Origin: Limibacterium fermenti
Lineage (GTDB): Bacteria > Bacteroidota > Bacteroidia > Bacteroidales > Dysgonomonadaceae
Direction: 5' to 3'
Assembly: GCF_041902845.1 (NCBI RefSeq)
Contig: NZ_CP159486.1
Span: 372,001 to 436,000 of the forward strand
Length of the DNA stretch: 64,000 bases
Part shown: positions 16,557-23,075 of the stretch, in pieces
Layout: each line of letters begins with the position of its first letter
Numbering within the stretch: the stretch's first letter is position 1
Position numbers and translations under genes: made by a program
The notes under the pieces: generated by a model
What the model saw: the letters and a program-made list of their open reading frames with translations, nothing else
Database searches by the model: none
What the model was told of the DNA's origin: nothing

Positions 16557-17372
16557 ATGTTTTTACCGGAAAATATTGATTTGGCTTATTCTGAAAAGTA
16601 TGTACTGACGCTGCGGCTGGCGGCGGACGAATTTGCGTATAGCATCCATTGTCCTACCGATGCTTCGGTGTTTCATTATCAGAAAACCTCTTTCGGCAAT
16701 GCCTTGTCGTATGCCGAAAATGTGCAGAAGCTGATCTTCGATTTCAATATTTTCACCCAGTTCTTCCGGGCGACCCATGTCGTGACCGCTTCGCCGGCTT
16801 TCACATTGGTGCCCGACGCCTTTTTCGAGAAGAAGCGCGCCGCGGAACTGTTCGATTTTAACTTCCAAGAGCCCTCGGAAACCGTTCTTTCCGATGCGGT
16901 ATGCGACGGGTCGTTGCATGTGGTGTATGGTGTCGACGAAAAAGTTCATTCGTTTCTGTCGCGGAACTTATCCTACCCGCAATTCCGGCATTATACGTCT
17001 CCGCTCATCGACGCCTGGGCTTCGTATCGCGCTGATGAAGACGTCAAGCGATGCTTTGTCGATTTCAACGACACGTACGTCACGGTGGTCTGTTTTGCGG
17101 GCGACCGGCTTTTGTCGACCAACAGCTTTCCGGATAAAAAACGCTACGATGCGTTGTACTTTATTGCCAGCGTGTGGGAGAAGTTGTCGATGAATCAGGA
17201 TACGGACATCCTGTTCCTGTCGGGCGATCTTGCGGCCCGCCCTGAGTCGGCCGATACGCTGCGAAAGCTTATCCGCCATGTGGAGCCGGTGGTCTTGACG
17301 CCTCCGGTTTCCCTTACCAAACAACAAGTGGCTTCTATCCCCACCGATATTATCGTACGGCTATGCGAATAA
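16557..17372 (+). CDS. DUF3822 family protein
   Basis: A 271-aa protein of the Bacteroidetes-specific DUF3822 family, which almost always precedes rsmD as here. The sequence shows VVYGVDEKVHSFL, an acidic CFVDFNDTYVTVVCF and LLSTNSF, suggestive of an actin-like/ASKHA fold, but activity is unknown. The coding sequence overlaps rsmD by 10 bp, so translation is probably coupled. Confidence 0.82.
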   Translation: MFLPENIDLAYSEKYVLTLRLAADEFAYSIHCPTDASVFHYQKTSFGNALSYAENVQKLIFDFNIFTQFFRATHVVTASPAFTLVPDAFFEKKRAAELFDFNFQEPSETVLSDAVCDGSLHVVYGVDEKVHSFLSRNLSYPQFRHYTSPLIDAWASYRADEDVKRCFVDFNDTYVTVVCFAGDRLLSTNSFPDKKRYDALYFIASVWEKLSMNQDTDILFLSGDLAARPESADTLRKLIRHVEPVVLTPPVSLTKQQVASIPTDIIVRLCE

Positions 17373-17908
17373 TCAGCGGAAAATATAAATCACGCCGCAT
17401 TCGGGTACCGTCGAACCTGAAAGCCCGGCCGACGACCGACTTTGCAAAGGAGAACCTGTTCAACATCCTTTCCAACCGGCTGGAGTGGGAGGAGACCTCG
17501 GCGCTCGACTTGTTTTCGGGCACGGGAAGCATCGCCCTCGAAATGGTGTCGCGAGGCTGCCCGCGGGTGGTGAGCGTGGAGATGAGCGTGCAGCATCACC
17601 GCTTTATCTCGCTTGCCAAAGAGACGCTGGATGCTCCGGAGTTATTGGCTTTGCGGGAGGATGTGTTCCGGTATCTTCGCGGCTGCACGGAGGCGTTCGA
17701 CTTAATCTTCGCCGACCCGCCTTACGATCATCCGCAAGTGGGCGCGGTGCCGTCGCTTATCTTCGAGCGGGGGTTGCTCAAGCCTGACGGATGGATGGTG
17801 ATGGAGCATTCGCGAAACTACAACTTTTCGGAGTTGCCTTTCTTCTTGGAGGAGAGGATATACGGGAATGTGCACTTTTCGATGTTTAAGAGGGGGAGTG
17901 GAGAATAG
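17363..17908 (+). CDS. rsmD: 16S rRNA (guanine(966)-N2)-methyltransferase
   Basis: A 181-aa Rossmann methyltransferase that modifies G966 of 16S rRNA. N-terminal RIISGKYKSRRI, the SAM-binding ALDLFSGTGSIALE and the catalytic FADPPYDHP (DPPY form of NPPY) are all visible. The start overlaps the end of the DUF3822 gene. The stop codon (17906-17908) is formed by the first unit boundary of a GAGAATA heptamer array. Confidence 0.94.
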   Translation: MRIISGKYKSRRIRVPSNLKARPTTDFAKENLFNILSNRLEWEETSALDLFSGTGSIALEMVSRGCPRVVSVEMSVQHHRFISLAKETLDAPELLALREDVFRYLRGCTEAFDLIFADPPYDHPQVGAVPSLIFERGLLKPDGWMVMEHSRNYNFSELPFFLEERIYGNVHFSMFKRGSGE

Positions 17909-17970
17909 AGAATAGAGAATAGAGAATAGAGAATAGAGAGTAGAGAATAGAGAGTAGAGAGTAGAGAATG
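17901..17970. repeat. Heptamer array (GAGAATA/GAGAGTA), 10 units
   Basis: Ten near-identical 7-nt units; the first two supply the rsmD stop codon. The remaining 17971-18100 has a small CTTCCCC/GGGGAAG hairpin near 18025-18045 without a T tract and no gene. Confidence 0.9.
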
Positions 17971-18100
17971 GTAAGAGGTGGATGGCGGACTGTGACTGAT
18001 AATACCATCGCCCGCAGTTCTTCCCCTTTTGGGGGAAGTTAGAAAGAGTAAATAGACGAGGCCCGGGCGGAGAGGTTAGCTTGGAGAAATCGTAATTCCA

Positions 18101-18141
18101 ACCGTTTCAAACGGTATTTTAAATTTATTATTGTATCTTTG
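18101..18141 (+). promoter_or_regulatory. Promoter with palindromic operator candidate
   Basis: A perfect 7-bp inverted repeat with 1-nt spacer, ACCGTTT-C-AAACGGT (18101-18115), covers the expected minus-33 position of a TATCTTTG minus-7 box at 18134-18141. The overlap suggests binding of a dimeric regulator, which is inference. Confidence 0.6.
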
Positions 18142-18164
18142 CCAGCCTAAATAAATGGTACAAA

Positions 18165-18224
18165 AAAGATAAGTCGTTCATTAGGCGAAGACCTTTCTAT
18201 GGCGGTATAATGCAGCTTATCTTT
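18165..18224 (+). promoter_or_regulatory. Leader with complementary arms
   Basis: AAAGATAAG (18165-18173) is complementary to CTTATCTTT (18216-18224), which ends 5 bp before the ATG at 18230. Pairing would fold about 42 nt of leader into a loop and could sequester the translation start. Confidence 0.45.
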
Positions 18225-18229
18225 ACTTT

Positions 18230-18901
18230 ATGATGAAGAAACTCGATTTTTACAAAAAGGATGATTCCGTGAATAGTAATGAAGAAATGTCGGATCATTT
18301 AATCCAACGTGATAACAAGGTCATGAGAGAGTCTTTTAAATCGACTCCGGCATGTTATTACAGTCCGCGAATCGGTGTGATGGGACTGGGTAAAACCGGT
18401 CTCTCTAATGTTTTGTCATTCTCGTCACGCTTTCAAACCATCGGATTCGATCGCGATGTGCAACGGGTGAACCAACTCCTTGAAGTCGTCGATAAAAAAG
18501 TGACTCTTACCACCGATGTCGATATGTTGCGTAAATGCAACTTCTTTATTATCGCCGTCGATTCCCTTTCCGAAAACGGGGAGCCGTCCGACATCACGCC
18601 TTTGGTTCGGGCCGGCCAAATGGTGGCCGAAGTGCTCCAACCGGGCGATACCGTCGTCTATGACACCCCGGTGCATCCCGATATTATTCTGAAACAATGC
18701 GTGCCGGCAATCGAAAAAAAGAGCCGGCTTTTCTCCAATAAAAATTTTTTCACAGCTTACCGTAACAGCCGCTCTGTGCCGCCGGATCCTAAACTGAAGC
18801 CCTTTACCGGTTGTTGCGCGGAAATTGCCAACTTCGTTGAAGAGATTTATGCGGCTGTGGATTTTTCACCCCGCCCGCTTAGACGTGACAAAGTGGAATG
18901 A
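18230..18901 (+). CDS. Miniature UDP-sugar dehydrogenase N-terminal domain protein
   Basis: A 223-aa protein resembling only the NAD-binding domain of UDP-glucose/UDP-ManNAc dehydrogenases. A variant dinucleotide motif VMGLGKTGL lies at about 50-58, followed by GFDRDVQRVNQL, FFIIAVDS and VVYDTPVHPDIILKQCVP, in the order seen in the family (the usual SPER region is reduced to TAYRNSRSVPPDPK). The central and C-terminal catalytic domains with the active Cys are absent, and the gene ends cleanly rather than by frameshift. It may be a regulator, partner or relic; catalysis is unlikely. It has a promoter and structured leader of its own. Confidence 0.65.
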   Translation: MMKKLDFYKKDDSVNSNEEMSDHLIQRDNKVMRESFKSTPACYYSPRIGVMGLGKTGLSNVLSFSSRFQTIGFDRDVQRVNQLLEVVDKKVTLTTDVDMLRKCNFFIIAVDSLSENGEPSDITPLVRAGQMVAEVLQPGDTVVYDTPVHPDIILKQCVPAIEKKSRLFSNKNFFTAYRNSRSVPPDPKLKPFTGCCAEIANFVEEIYAAVDFSPRPLRRDKVE

Positions 18902-18927
18902 GAGGTCGGTTGAGGTACTGATCTGCT

Positions 18928-19384
18928 GATTCGAAATCTCCGGAGACGATGCGAAGGAGATGTAGGGTGATTCGAAGGGCGTGTCGGGCGATTCGAAGTC
19001 TTTGGGAGGTCGTTCGAAGTGTTTGTCGAACGATTCGAAGTCCCCGGAGACGGTTCGAAGGAGATGTAGGGTGATTCGAAGTGCCCGGAGACGATGCGAA
19101 GGGCGTGTCGGGCGATTCGAAGTCCCGGGGGAGTCGTTCAGAGTGTTTGTCAGGTCGTTCGAAGCCTCTGGGGAGTCGTTCGAAGTGTTTGTCGAACGAT
19201 TCGAAGTCCCCGGAGACGATGCGAAGGAGATGTAGGGTGATTCGAAGTTCCCGGAGACGATGCGAAGCGTTTATCGGGTGTGTATTGGTCGGCGGGGAAG
19301 CGTATTCGTCTTTGTCGGGTGTGTATTGGTCGCCGGAGACGCGGATTGGTCTTTGTCGAGCGTGTATTCGCCCGTGGAATCCGA
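18928..19384. repeat. Mosaic array of about 21-nt modules
   Basis: About 20 modules of 20-22 nt, each opening with GATTCGAAG, GTTCGAAG or GATGCGAAG and followed by one of a few alternative tails (TCCCCGGAGAC, GAGATGTAGGGT, GGCGTGTCGGGC, TGTTTGTCGAAC). Tails are shuffled rather than in strict order, and the last 120 bp drift into GTGTATTGGTC modules. Open frames here are by-products of the 3n period and have no start signals or family features. No repeat-spacer alternation, so not CRISPR. Confidence 0.85.
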
Positions 19385-19432
19385 TTGTGATTCATGTCGG
19401 CTAACGAATAGCTTTCGGAAAGTCGTTATTTG

Positions 19433-19903
19433 TTATAGCCCTTTGTCTTTATCGTCTTTGTCCTTGGTGCGCGCTGCGCCGAAGTAAAAGCTGAACACCT
19501 GCGTCAGAATGGTGCTGAGAACGCCGAGCAGATAGATCACCACATCCTTGACATCGGTATGAATGGTGTCGTTGCGGAAGATGACCAAGTAAAACAAGGC
19601 GAAGGTGAGCACGGTGGTCAGGATGGCCAGATACGATGAGATGTTTTTGGATAGACGCGTGGCGTTTGCGCTGGTTTCGACTTCAGCGTTGCGTTTGCGG
19701 GCGCTATCGGTGTCGGCCAGGATGGTTTTCGTTTCTTCAATACCCAGACGGCGCATATCGACCTGATATTGGTTTTCCGCCTTCTTCATTTCGAGTTCGT
19801 GTTGCAGCACCTCTTCTTTCGAGGTGGCGACATTGTCGATGACGTTTCCTACCGTCTCGACGAGCTTGCCGGCTTCACCGGCGAATAAATCGGTTAGTTT
19901 CAT
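19433..19903 (-). CDS. Holin-like small membrane protein
   Basis: A 156-aa protein: a charged helical N-terminus (about 1-85), then two membrane segments (about 88-109 and 118-142) and a short Lys/Asp tail (TKDKDDKDKG). The layout resembles 3TM-type phage holins and small Bacteroidetes membrane proteins next to GH108 muramidases. It lies directly downstream of the muramidase on the minus strand; a role in its export is inference. Confidence 0.6.
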   Translation of the reverse strand: MKLTDLFAGEAGKLVETVGNVIDNVATSKEEVLQHELEMKKAENQYQVDMRRLGIEETKTILADTDSARKRNAEVETSANATRLSKNISSYLAILTTVLTFALFYLVIFRNDTIHTDVKDVVIYLLGVLSTILTQVFSFYFGAARTKDKDDKDKGL

Positions 19904-19905
19904 AT

Positions 19906-19940
19906 TAATGGATAATTGACAATGGAGAATGGAAAATGTG
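19906..19940. repeat. Heptamer array (CAATGGA-like), 5 units
   Basis: Five degenerate 7-nt units (TAATGGA, TAATTGA, CAATGGA, GAATGGA, AAATGTG) fill the gap between the holin-like and muramidase genes. Confidence 0.7.
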
Positions 19941-19945
19941 GATGA

Positions 19946-20482
19946 TTATCCGGCTTCATTTAAGGCTCTCACCACCCATCCATAGAAATATTTCTTGCTT
20001 TTGGGGTTTTTCTTGACAATCGATACATAACGGGCGATTTTTCCTACGGTAAAAGCCGATAGGAATGCCGCCGGGTCGAAGGCGTTGATCTGTTCGAGCG
20101 AGTGCGGGCCGATGACGCCGTCGACGTTCGCGCCTACGACCAGTTGGGCTAATGCCGATGAAGTACGGAGCCCTGCATTCACGGCAAAATCGTAGATGGA
20201 GTCGGCCACGGACTGGTTGGCGATCTCGTCGCCGCGAACCGGATCCCAAAAGGTGATGCGATAGAATTGCGCTATCCGGTCCTGCAAGGCGGTGTCTTTT
20301 TCGAGTATGGCCGGGAAATTCGAGCGCGTTTTATATTTGTCGATGATGGCCCATCCCGACCATTTCCCGTGCATGGCGCGAGCAATACCTTTGTAGGTCT
20401 CGTCGCCCGGGTCGTCGGGGTCATCGACATAGCCCCCTTCGTTGACCAGCGTTTTCTGATATGCTACATTGAAACCTGACAT
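19946..20482 (-). CDS. GH108 N-acetylmuramidase with PG-binding tail
   Basis: A 178-aa lysozyme-like protein. The GH108 domain starts at once, with the catalytic Glu in LVNEGGYVDDPDDPG (E15) and the ETYKGIA segment. The C-terminal half has a peptidoglycan-binding type 3 pattern (NAGLRTSSALAQL, then DGVIGPHSLEQI). No signal peptide, as in phage endolysins and type VI or tailocin-linked muramidases. Neighbours are the holin-like gene and an unknown 220-aa gene; no phage structural genes are present. Confidence 0.85.
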   Translation of the reverse strand: MSGFNVAYQKTLVNEGGYVDDPDDPGDETYKGIARAMHGKWSGWAIIDKYKTRSNFPAILEKDTALQDRIAQFYRITFWDPVRGDEIANQSVADSIYDFAVNAGLRTSSALAQLVVGANVDGVIGPHSLEQINAFDPAAFLSAFTVGKIARYVSIVKKNPKSKKYFYGWVVRALNEAG

Positions 20483-20501
20483 AATTTTGAAATTGGTGGT
20501 T

Positions 20502-20557
20502 GGTGAGTGGTGAGTGGTGAGTGGTGAGTGGTGAGTGGTGAGTGGTGAGTGGTGAGG
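20502..20557. repeat. Heptamer array (GGTGAGT), 8 units
   Basis: Seven perfect GGTGAGT units plus a variant eighth, starting 20 bp upstream of the muramidase start codon. Confidence 0.92.
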
Positions 20558-20587
20558 TTGTCCTATTTACTACTCACTAGTTACCAT

Positions 20588-21250
20588 TTACTCCTTATTC
20601 CGATGCCGTATACCCAAATCGAGGATGATACGGGCATTTTTGTATTCAGAGTAAAACTGCGTGCCGTCGAAGTACTTCATTAAACTGTCGAGTACGTATA
20701 GAATACCGCGCAAGTCGGATATGGCATCATCGAGTTGCTCGTTCACCGTTTTCTTCTCGACCTTTTTATCGCGAAGTTTGGCAAGAACAATCTCGTAGGT
20801 GTCGACGGCCGTCTTTAGCGCCTCGATATCTTCGGGCTTGACTCCCATGTCGACGATTTTGTCGGCAATGAGCGACAAGATTTCATAAATGGCCTTCACG
20901 GTGTTCAACAGGTAGCGATGAGGTAAGCGCGACAAGCTGCCTTTGCTGATCGATAATTGTTGGTTCATGTCCATGTCATTGTTATCCAAAGCATATACGC
21001 TAGCCGGTTTGGCCAGTTTTACGGCAAGTCGGATGGCCTCGGTCCTGGCATTTTTACGGTCTTTAGTCGTTCCCGTGGTGTCGGTTGTGCTTTCGACCGA
21101 GAATGTGTCGGCCGCTTTGAGTCCGGTATTCAGATAACCTACTTGCGTTACGATACGGGGAATGCCTTCCCATGACGGTTTGTTATTGTTCATTGTGTCG
21201 AGGGTACTGTGACCCATGTTCAGGAAATTCTCGTCCAATGTTCTCATCAC
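20588..21250 (-). CDS. Hypothetical helical protein of the muramidase cassette
   Basis: A 220-aa protein I cannot assign. It has an apparently disordered N-terminus, a central helical region (about 105-195) and a terminal block FYSEYKNARIILDLGIR of the type shared by several Bacteroidetes hypotheticals. No membrane segment or signal. Being upstream of the muramidase and holin-like genes in the same direction, it probably belongs to that transcript, separated by a heptamer array. Confidence 0.65.
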   Translation of the reverse strand: MMRTLDENFLNMGHSTLDTMNNNKPSWEGIPRIVTQVGYLNTGLKAADTFSVESTTDTTGTTKDRKNARTEAIRLAVKLAKPASVYALDNNDMDMNQQLSISKGSLSRLPHRYLLNTVKAIYEILSLIADKIVDMGVKPEDIEALKTAVDTYEIVLAKLRDKKVEKKTVNEQLDDAISDLRGILYVLDSLMKYFDGTQFYSEYKNARIILDLGIRHRNKE

Positions 21251-21620
21251 TTTATTATTTAAATTGTTATTAGTTGATTTAAAAACAGCCGAAATTTACG
21301 AGTCTCTATTTTAATTTCCAAATAAATATTTCGAATTTTTAATTAATTTAGCCGTGGAGGTGCCTGTTTAAAACTATTTGCACTTACGGCGGACGGTTTT
21401 AAACTCTGTTAAACATGGCGATTGAGGACTGAAAAAGAAATACGAAAAAGAAGGAGTGAGATACTTAATCCTTGCTTCAATTCTATAAAGAATTCCCGAT
21501 TGTCTCATGTTCTGCCTGTTGCCGTCTGAGGATAATGGAGATAGCGTATTACGGTAGAGAATAAAGCCGATAAGATGATAGACACAGAAGGATACAAATT
21601 CAAGAAAGGTGGATGAGAGA
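21251..21620. other. Intergenic region, no gene seen
   Basis: About 370 bp of AT-rich sequence upstream of the minus-strand cassette. No open frame resembles a known family and I see no strong promoter box on either strand. It merges into a degraded toxin-antitoxin pair on its right. Confidence 0.5.
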
Positions 21621-21779
21621 TTGCGGTTAAATCAAAATCAAATAAAAGCCATAACGGCATTGGCAAAGGAACACTTTTCCGATGAAGTGCAGGTTTACCT
21701 TTTCGGTTCCCGGACGGATGAGCGAAAAATAGATGTTGTTTTCGATAATACCCTAAAATTAAAGTTTTTTTCCCATTAG
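21621..21779 (+). pseudogene. Decayed MNT nucleotidyltransferase (antitoxin)
   Basis: From a TTG at 21621 the frame reads RLNQNQIKAITALA, then VYLFGSRTDERK, the N-terminus and nucleotidyltransferase signature of minimal nucleotidyltransferases. After the signature the expected GxDxD catalytic segment is missing and the frame ends at TAG 21777-21779 in unrelated residues. The ATG is replaced by TTG. Internal deletion plus the lost start make a functional product unlikely. Confidence 0.75.
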
Positions 21780-21787
21780 ACCCTGTG

Positions 21788-22043
21788 TGTTATGAGAAAA
21801 TTGATTATGATGCGTTGAGCTATTTCGATCAATTCGTTTACCGTTTTTCCAAATTACTGGATAGCATGGGCGCTAAACTTTTTATTGAATTCTATCGAGA
21901 TTGGAGGCTTTGGGCATTCTGGATAGCGTCAATGGATGGCTGTTATTACGCGAAATAAGGAATAATCTCGCCCATGAGTATTCTTTCGATAAGCAGGAAT
22001 AGTAGATGGATTAAACGTGTTGTACGAACATTATGACATCCTG
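21788..22043 (+). pseudogene. Decayed HEPN toxin (HI0074-like)
   Basis: Pieces of one HEPN-domain protein are readable in three frames: ALSYFDQFVYRFSKLLDSMGAKL, then LGILDSVNGWLLLREIRNNLAHEYSFDKQ (with the RxxxxH-type RNNLAH motif), then VDGLNVLYEHYDILF. The last piece stops where the 190-bp element begins. Together with the MNT remnant it is a degenerated HEPN-MNT toxin-antitoxin module whose 3' end was probably truncated by the element. Confidence 0.75.
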
Positions 22044-22044
22044 T

Positions 22045-22234
22045 TTAGAAACTGTTTTGAATTTTTTTATGCGGTGTTTTTTTAGTCATTTTTTGATGGA
22101 TTTGAACTTTCGTTTCGCATCGAATAGCGGGCTATTTGAAAGAAAGGAAAGTTCAAAGGCGCAAAAAAGGGCAGAAAACAGCATAAAAGAATAAACAAAA
22201 TTAGATCATTCGGAAAATTCAAAACAGTTTCTAA
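22045..22234. mobile_element. 190-bp element with 21-bp perfect terminal inverted repeats
   Basis: The ends TTAGAAACTGTTTTGAAT (continuing to 22065) and the exact complement at 22214-22234 bound 148 bp of non-coding DNA, which itself contains an 11-bp inverted repeat, TTTGAACTTTC (22101-22111) against GAAAGTTCAAA (22147-22157). A further 21-bp copy of the end lies at 26951-26971 and a partial one at 8093-8117. No target duplication is visible. Most likely a MITE; an invertible promoter segment is the alternative, since a leftward TAATTTTG box lies at 22195-22202. Confidence 0.7.
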
Positions 22235-22359
22235 TATTTGGGAGAAGATGGAAAAGTATATGTTGAAAAAATTTCCGTGGTTGACTAAATCCGAGTAGCG
22301 CTTGTAACGGAAACGTAATTTAAATTGAATGTAAAGGATGCCATGTAGGAAATTTTGTT

Positions 22360-22367
22360 TATTTTTG
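22360..22367 (+). promoter_or_regulatory. Capsule operon minus-7 box TATTTTTG
   Basis: TATTTTTG about 48 bp before the UpxY ATG. No minus-33 TTTG at 19 nt. Probably the promoter of the polysaccharide operon. Confidence 0.6.
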
Positions 22368-22415
22368 CAGGATTAATAACCCACTATGTGAGTATAACCA
22401 TTAAGGAGTATGTGT

Positions 22416-22931
22416 ATGACTAAGATTTCGGATTCTTCCCGTCTTCAGTGGTATGTATTGTACACTGCTCCCCGAGCCGAAAAAAAGGTGGAAGAACGGA
22501 TTAAAAAACTACAGGTGCCGCCGGCAGAGACTTATCTGCCGCTTCATTTGTCGCTCAGACGATGGTCCGACCGGGTGAAACAAGTCGAAGCGCCTCTGTT
22601 CCCTTCCTACCTCTTCGTTAGAACAACTGAAACTCTTGTTCGCTCGCTGCTTGCAGTTCGGGGCATTGTTCGTGTGCTGTATTTCGAAGGACGTCCGGCT
22701 GTAATGCGGGATCACGAAATCCAATCCATCCGGACTTTCCTCAAACAGGCCGCCTGTAAAGAGATTTCATTCCAACCGGATGAAGAAGTTCTTATCGCTT
22801 GCGGACCCTTAAAGGATATCTCCGGACGGATTAAGCGCATCGGCAAAAACCGCTTGGTGTTGCATCTTGAACAGTTGCAAATAACGGTGAGCATTGCCAC
22901 CGATCAGGTCGTTAAGAAAAATTTTTCCTGA
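22416..22931 (+). CDS. UpxY-family transcription antiterminator (NusG/RfaH paralogue)
   Basis: A 171-aa NusG-like protein that in Bacteroides capsule loci lets RNA polymerase read through the long operon from its first gene. The NGN domain opens WYVLYTAPRAEKKVEERI and contains PLFPSYLFVR; the KOW-like C-terminus runs VLIACGPLKDISGRI to the end. AAGGAG (22403-22408) is 7 nt from the ATG at 22416 but only 1 nt from the ATG at 22410, so 22416 is preferred. No UpxZ partner follows, unlike in B. fragilis. Confidence 0.88.
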   Translation: MTKISDSSRLQWYVLYTAPRAEKKVEERIKKLQVPPAETYLPLHLSLRRWSDRVKQVEAPLFPSYLFVRTTETLVRSLLAVRGIVRVLYFEGRPAVMRDHEIQSIRTFLKQAACKEISFQPDEEVLIACGPLKDISGRIKRIGKNRLVLHLEQLQITVSIATDQVVKKNFS

Positions 22932-23006
22932 TTGTGCTGTGGGCTGAAAAATATATAGTTAGTCGTCCCTTATCGGGACTGACCCGCCTTTGGCGTAGAA
23001 TAGACT

Positions 23007-23048
23007 GGACAACGGACAATGCACAATGGACAATTGATAATGCATAAT
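23007..23048. repeat. Heptamer array (GGACAAT-like), 6 units
   Basis: Six 7-nt units (GGACAAC, GGACAAT, GCACAAT, GGACAAT, TGATAAT, GCATAAT) in the gap between upxY and the exporter gene. A GTCCC-TTATC-GGGAC hairpin lies just before, near 22965-22980. Confidence 0.8.
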
Positions 23049-23075
23049 GAAAATCTTAGAAATAAACGATAGTGT

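Noticed and set aside
18928..19384. CRISPR array
   Set aside because: Modules are contiguous and mosaic, without constant repeats alternating with unique spacers, and no cas genes are present.
18981..19404. Repeat-rich open frames of 84 and 107 codons
   Set aside because: Products of a ~21-nt repeat that keeps several frames open at once; no ribosome site and no protein-like composition.
19433..21250. Prophage
   Set aside because: Only muramidase and holin-like genes; no integrase, capsid, portal, terminase or tail genes, and no att-like boundaries.
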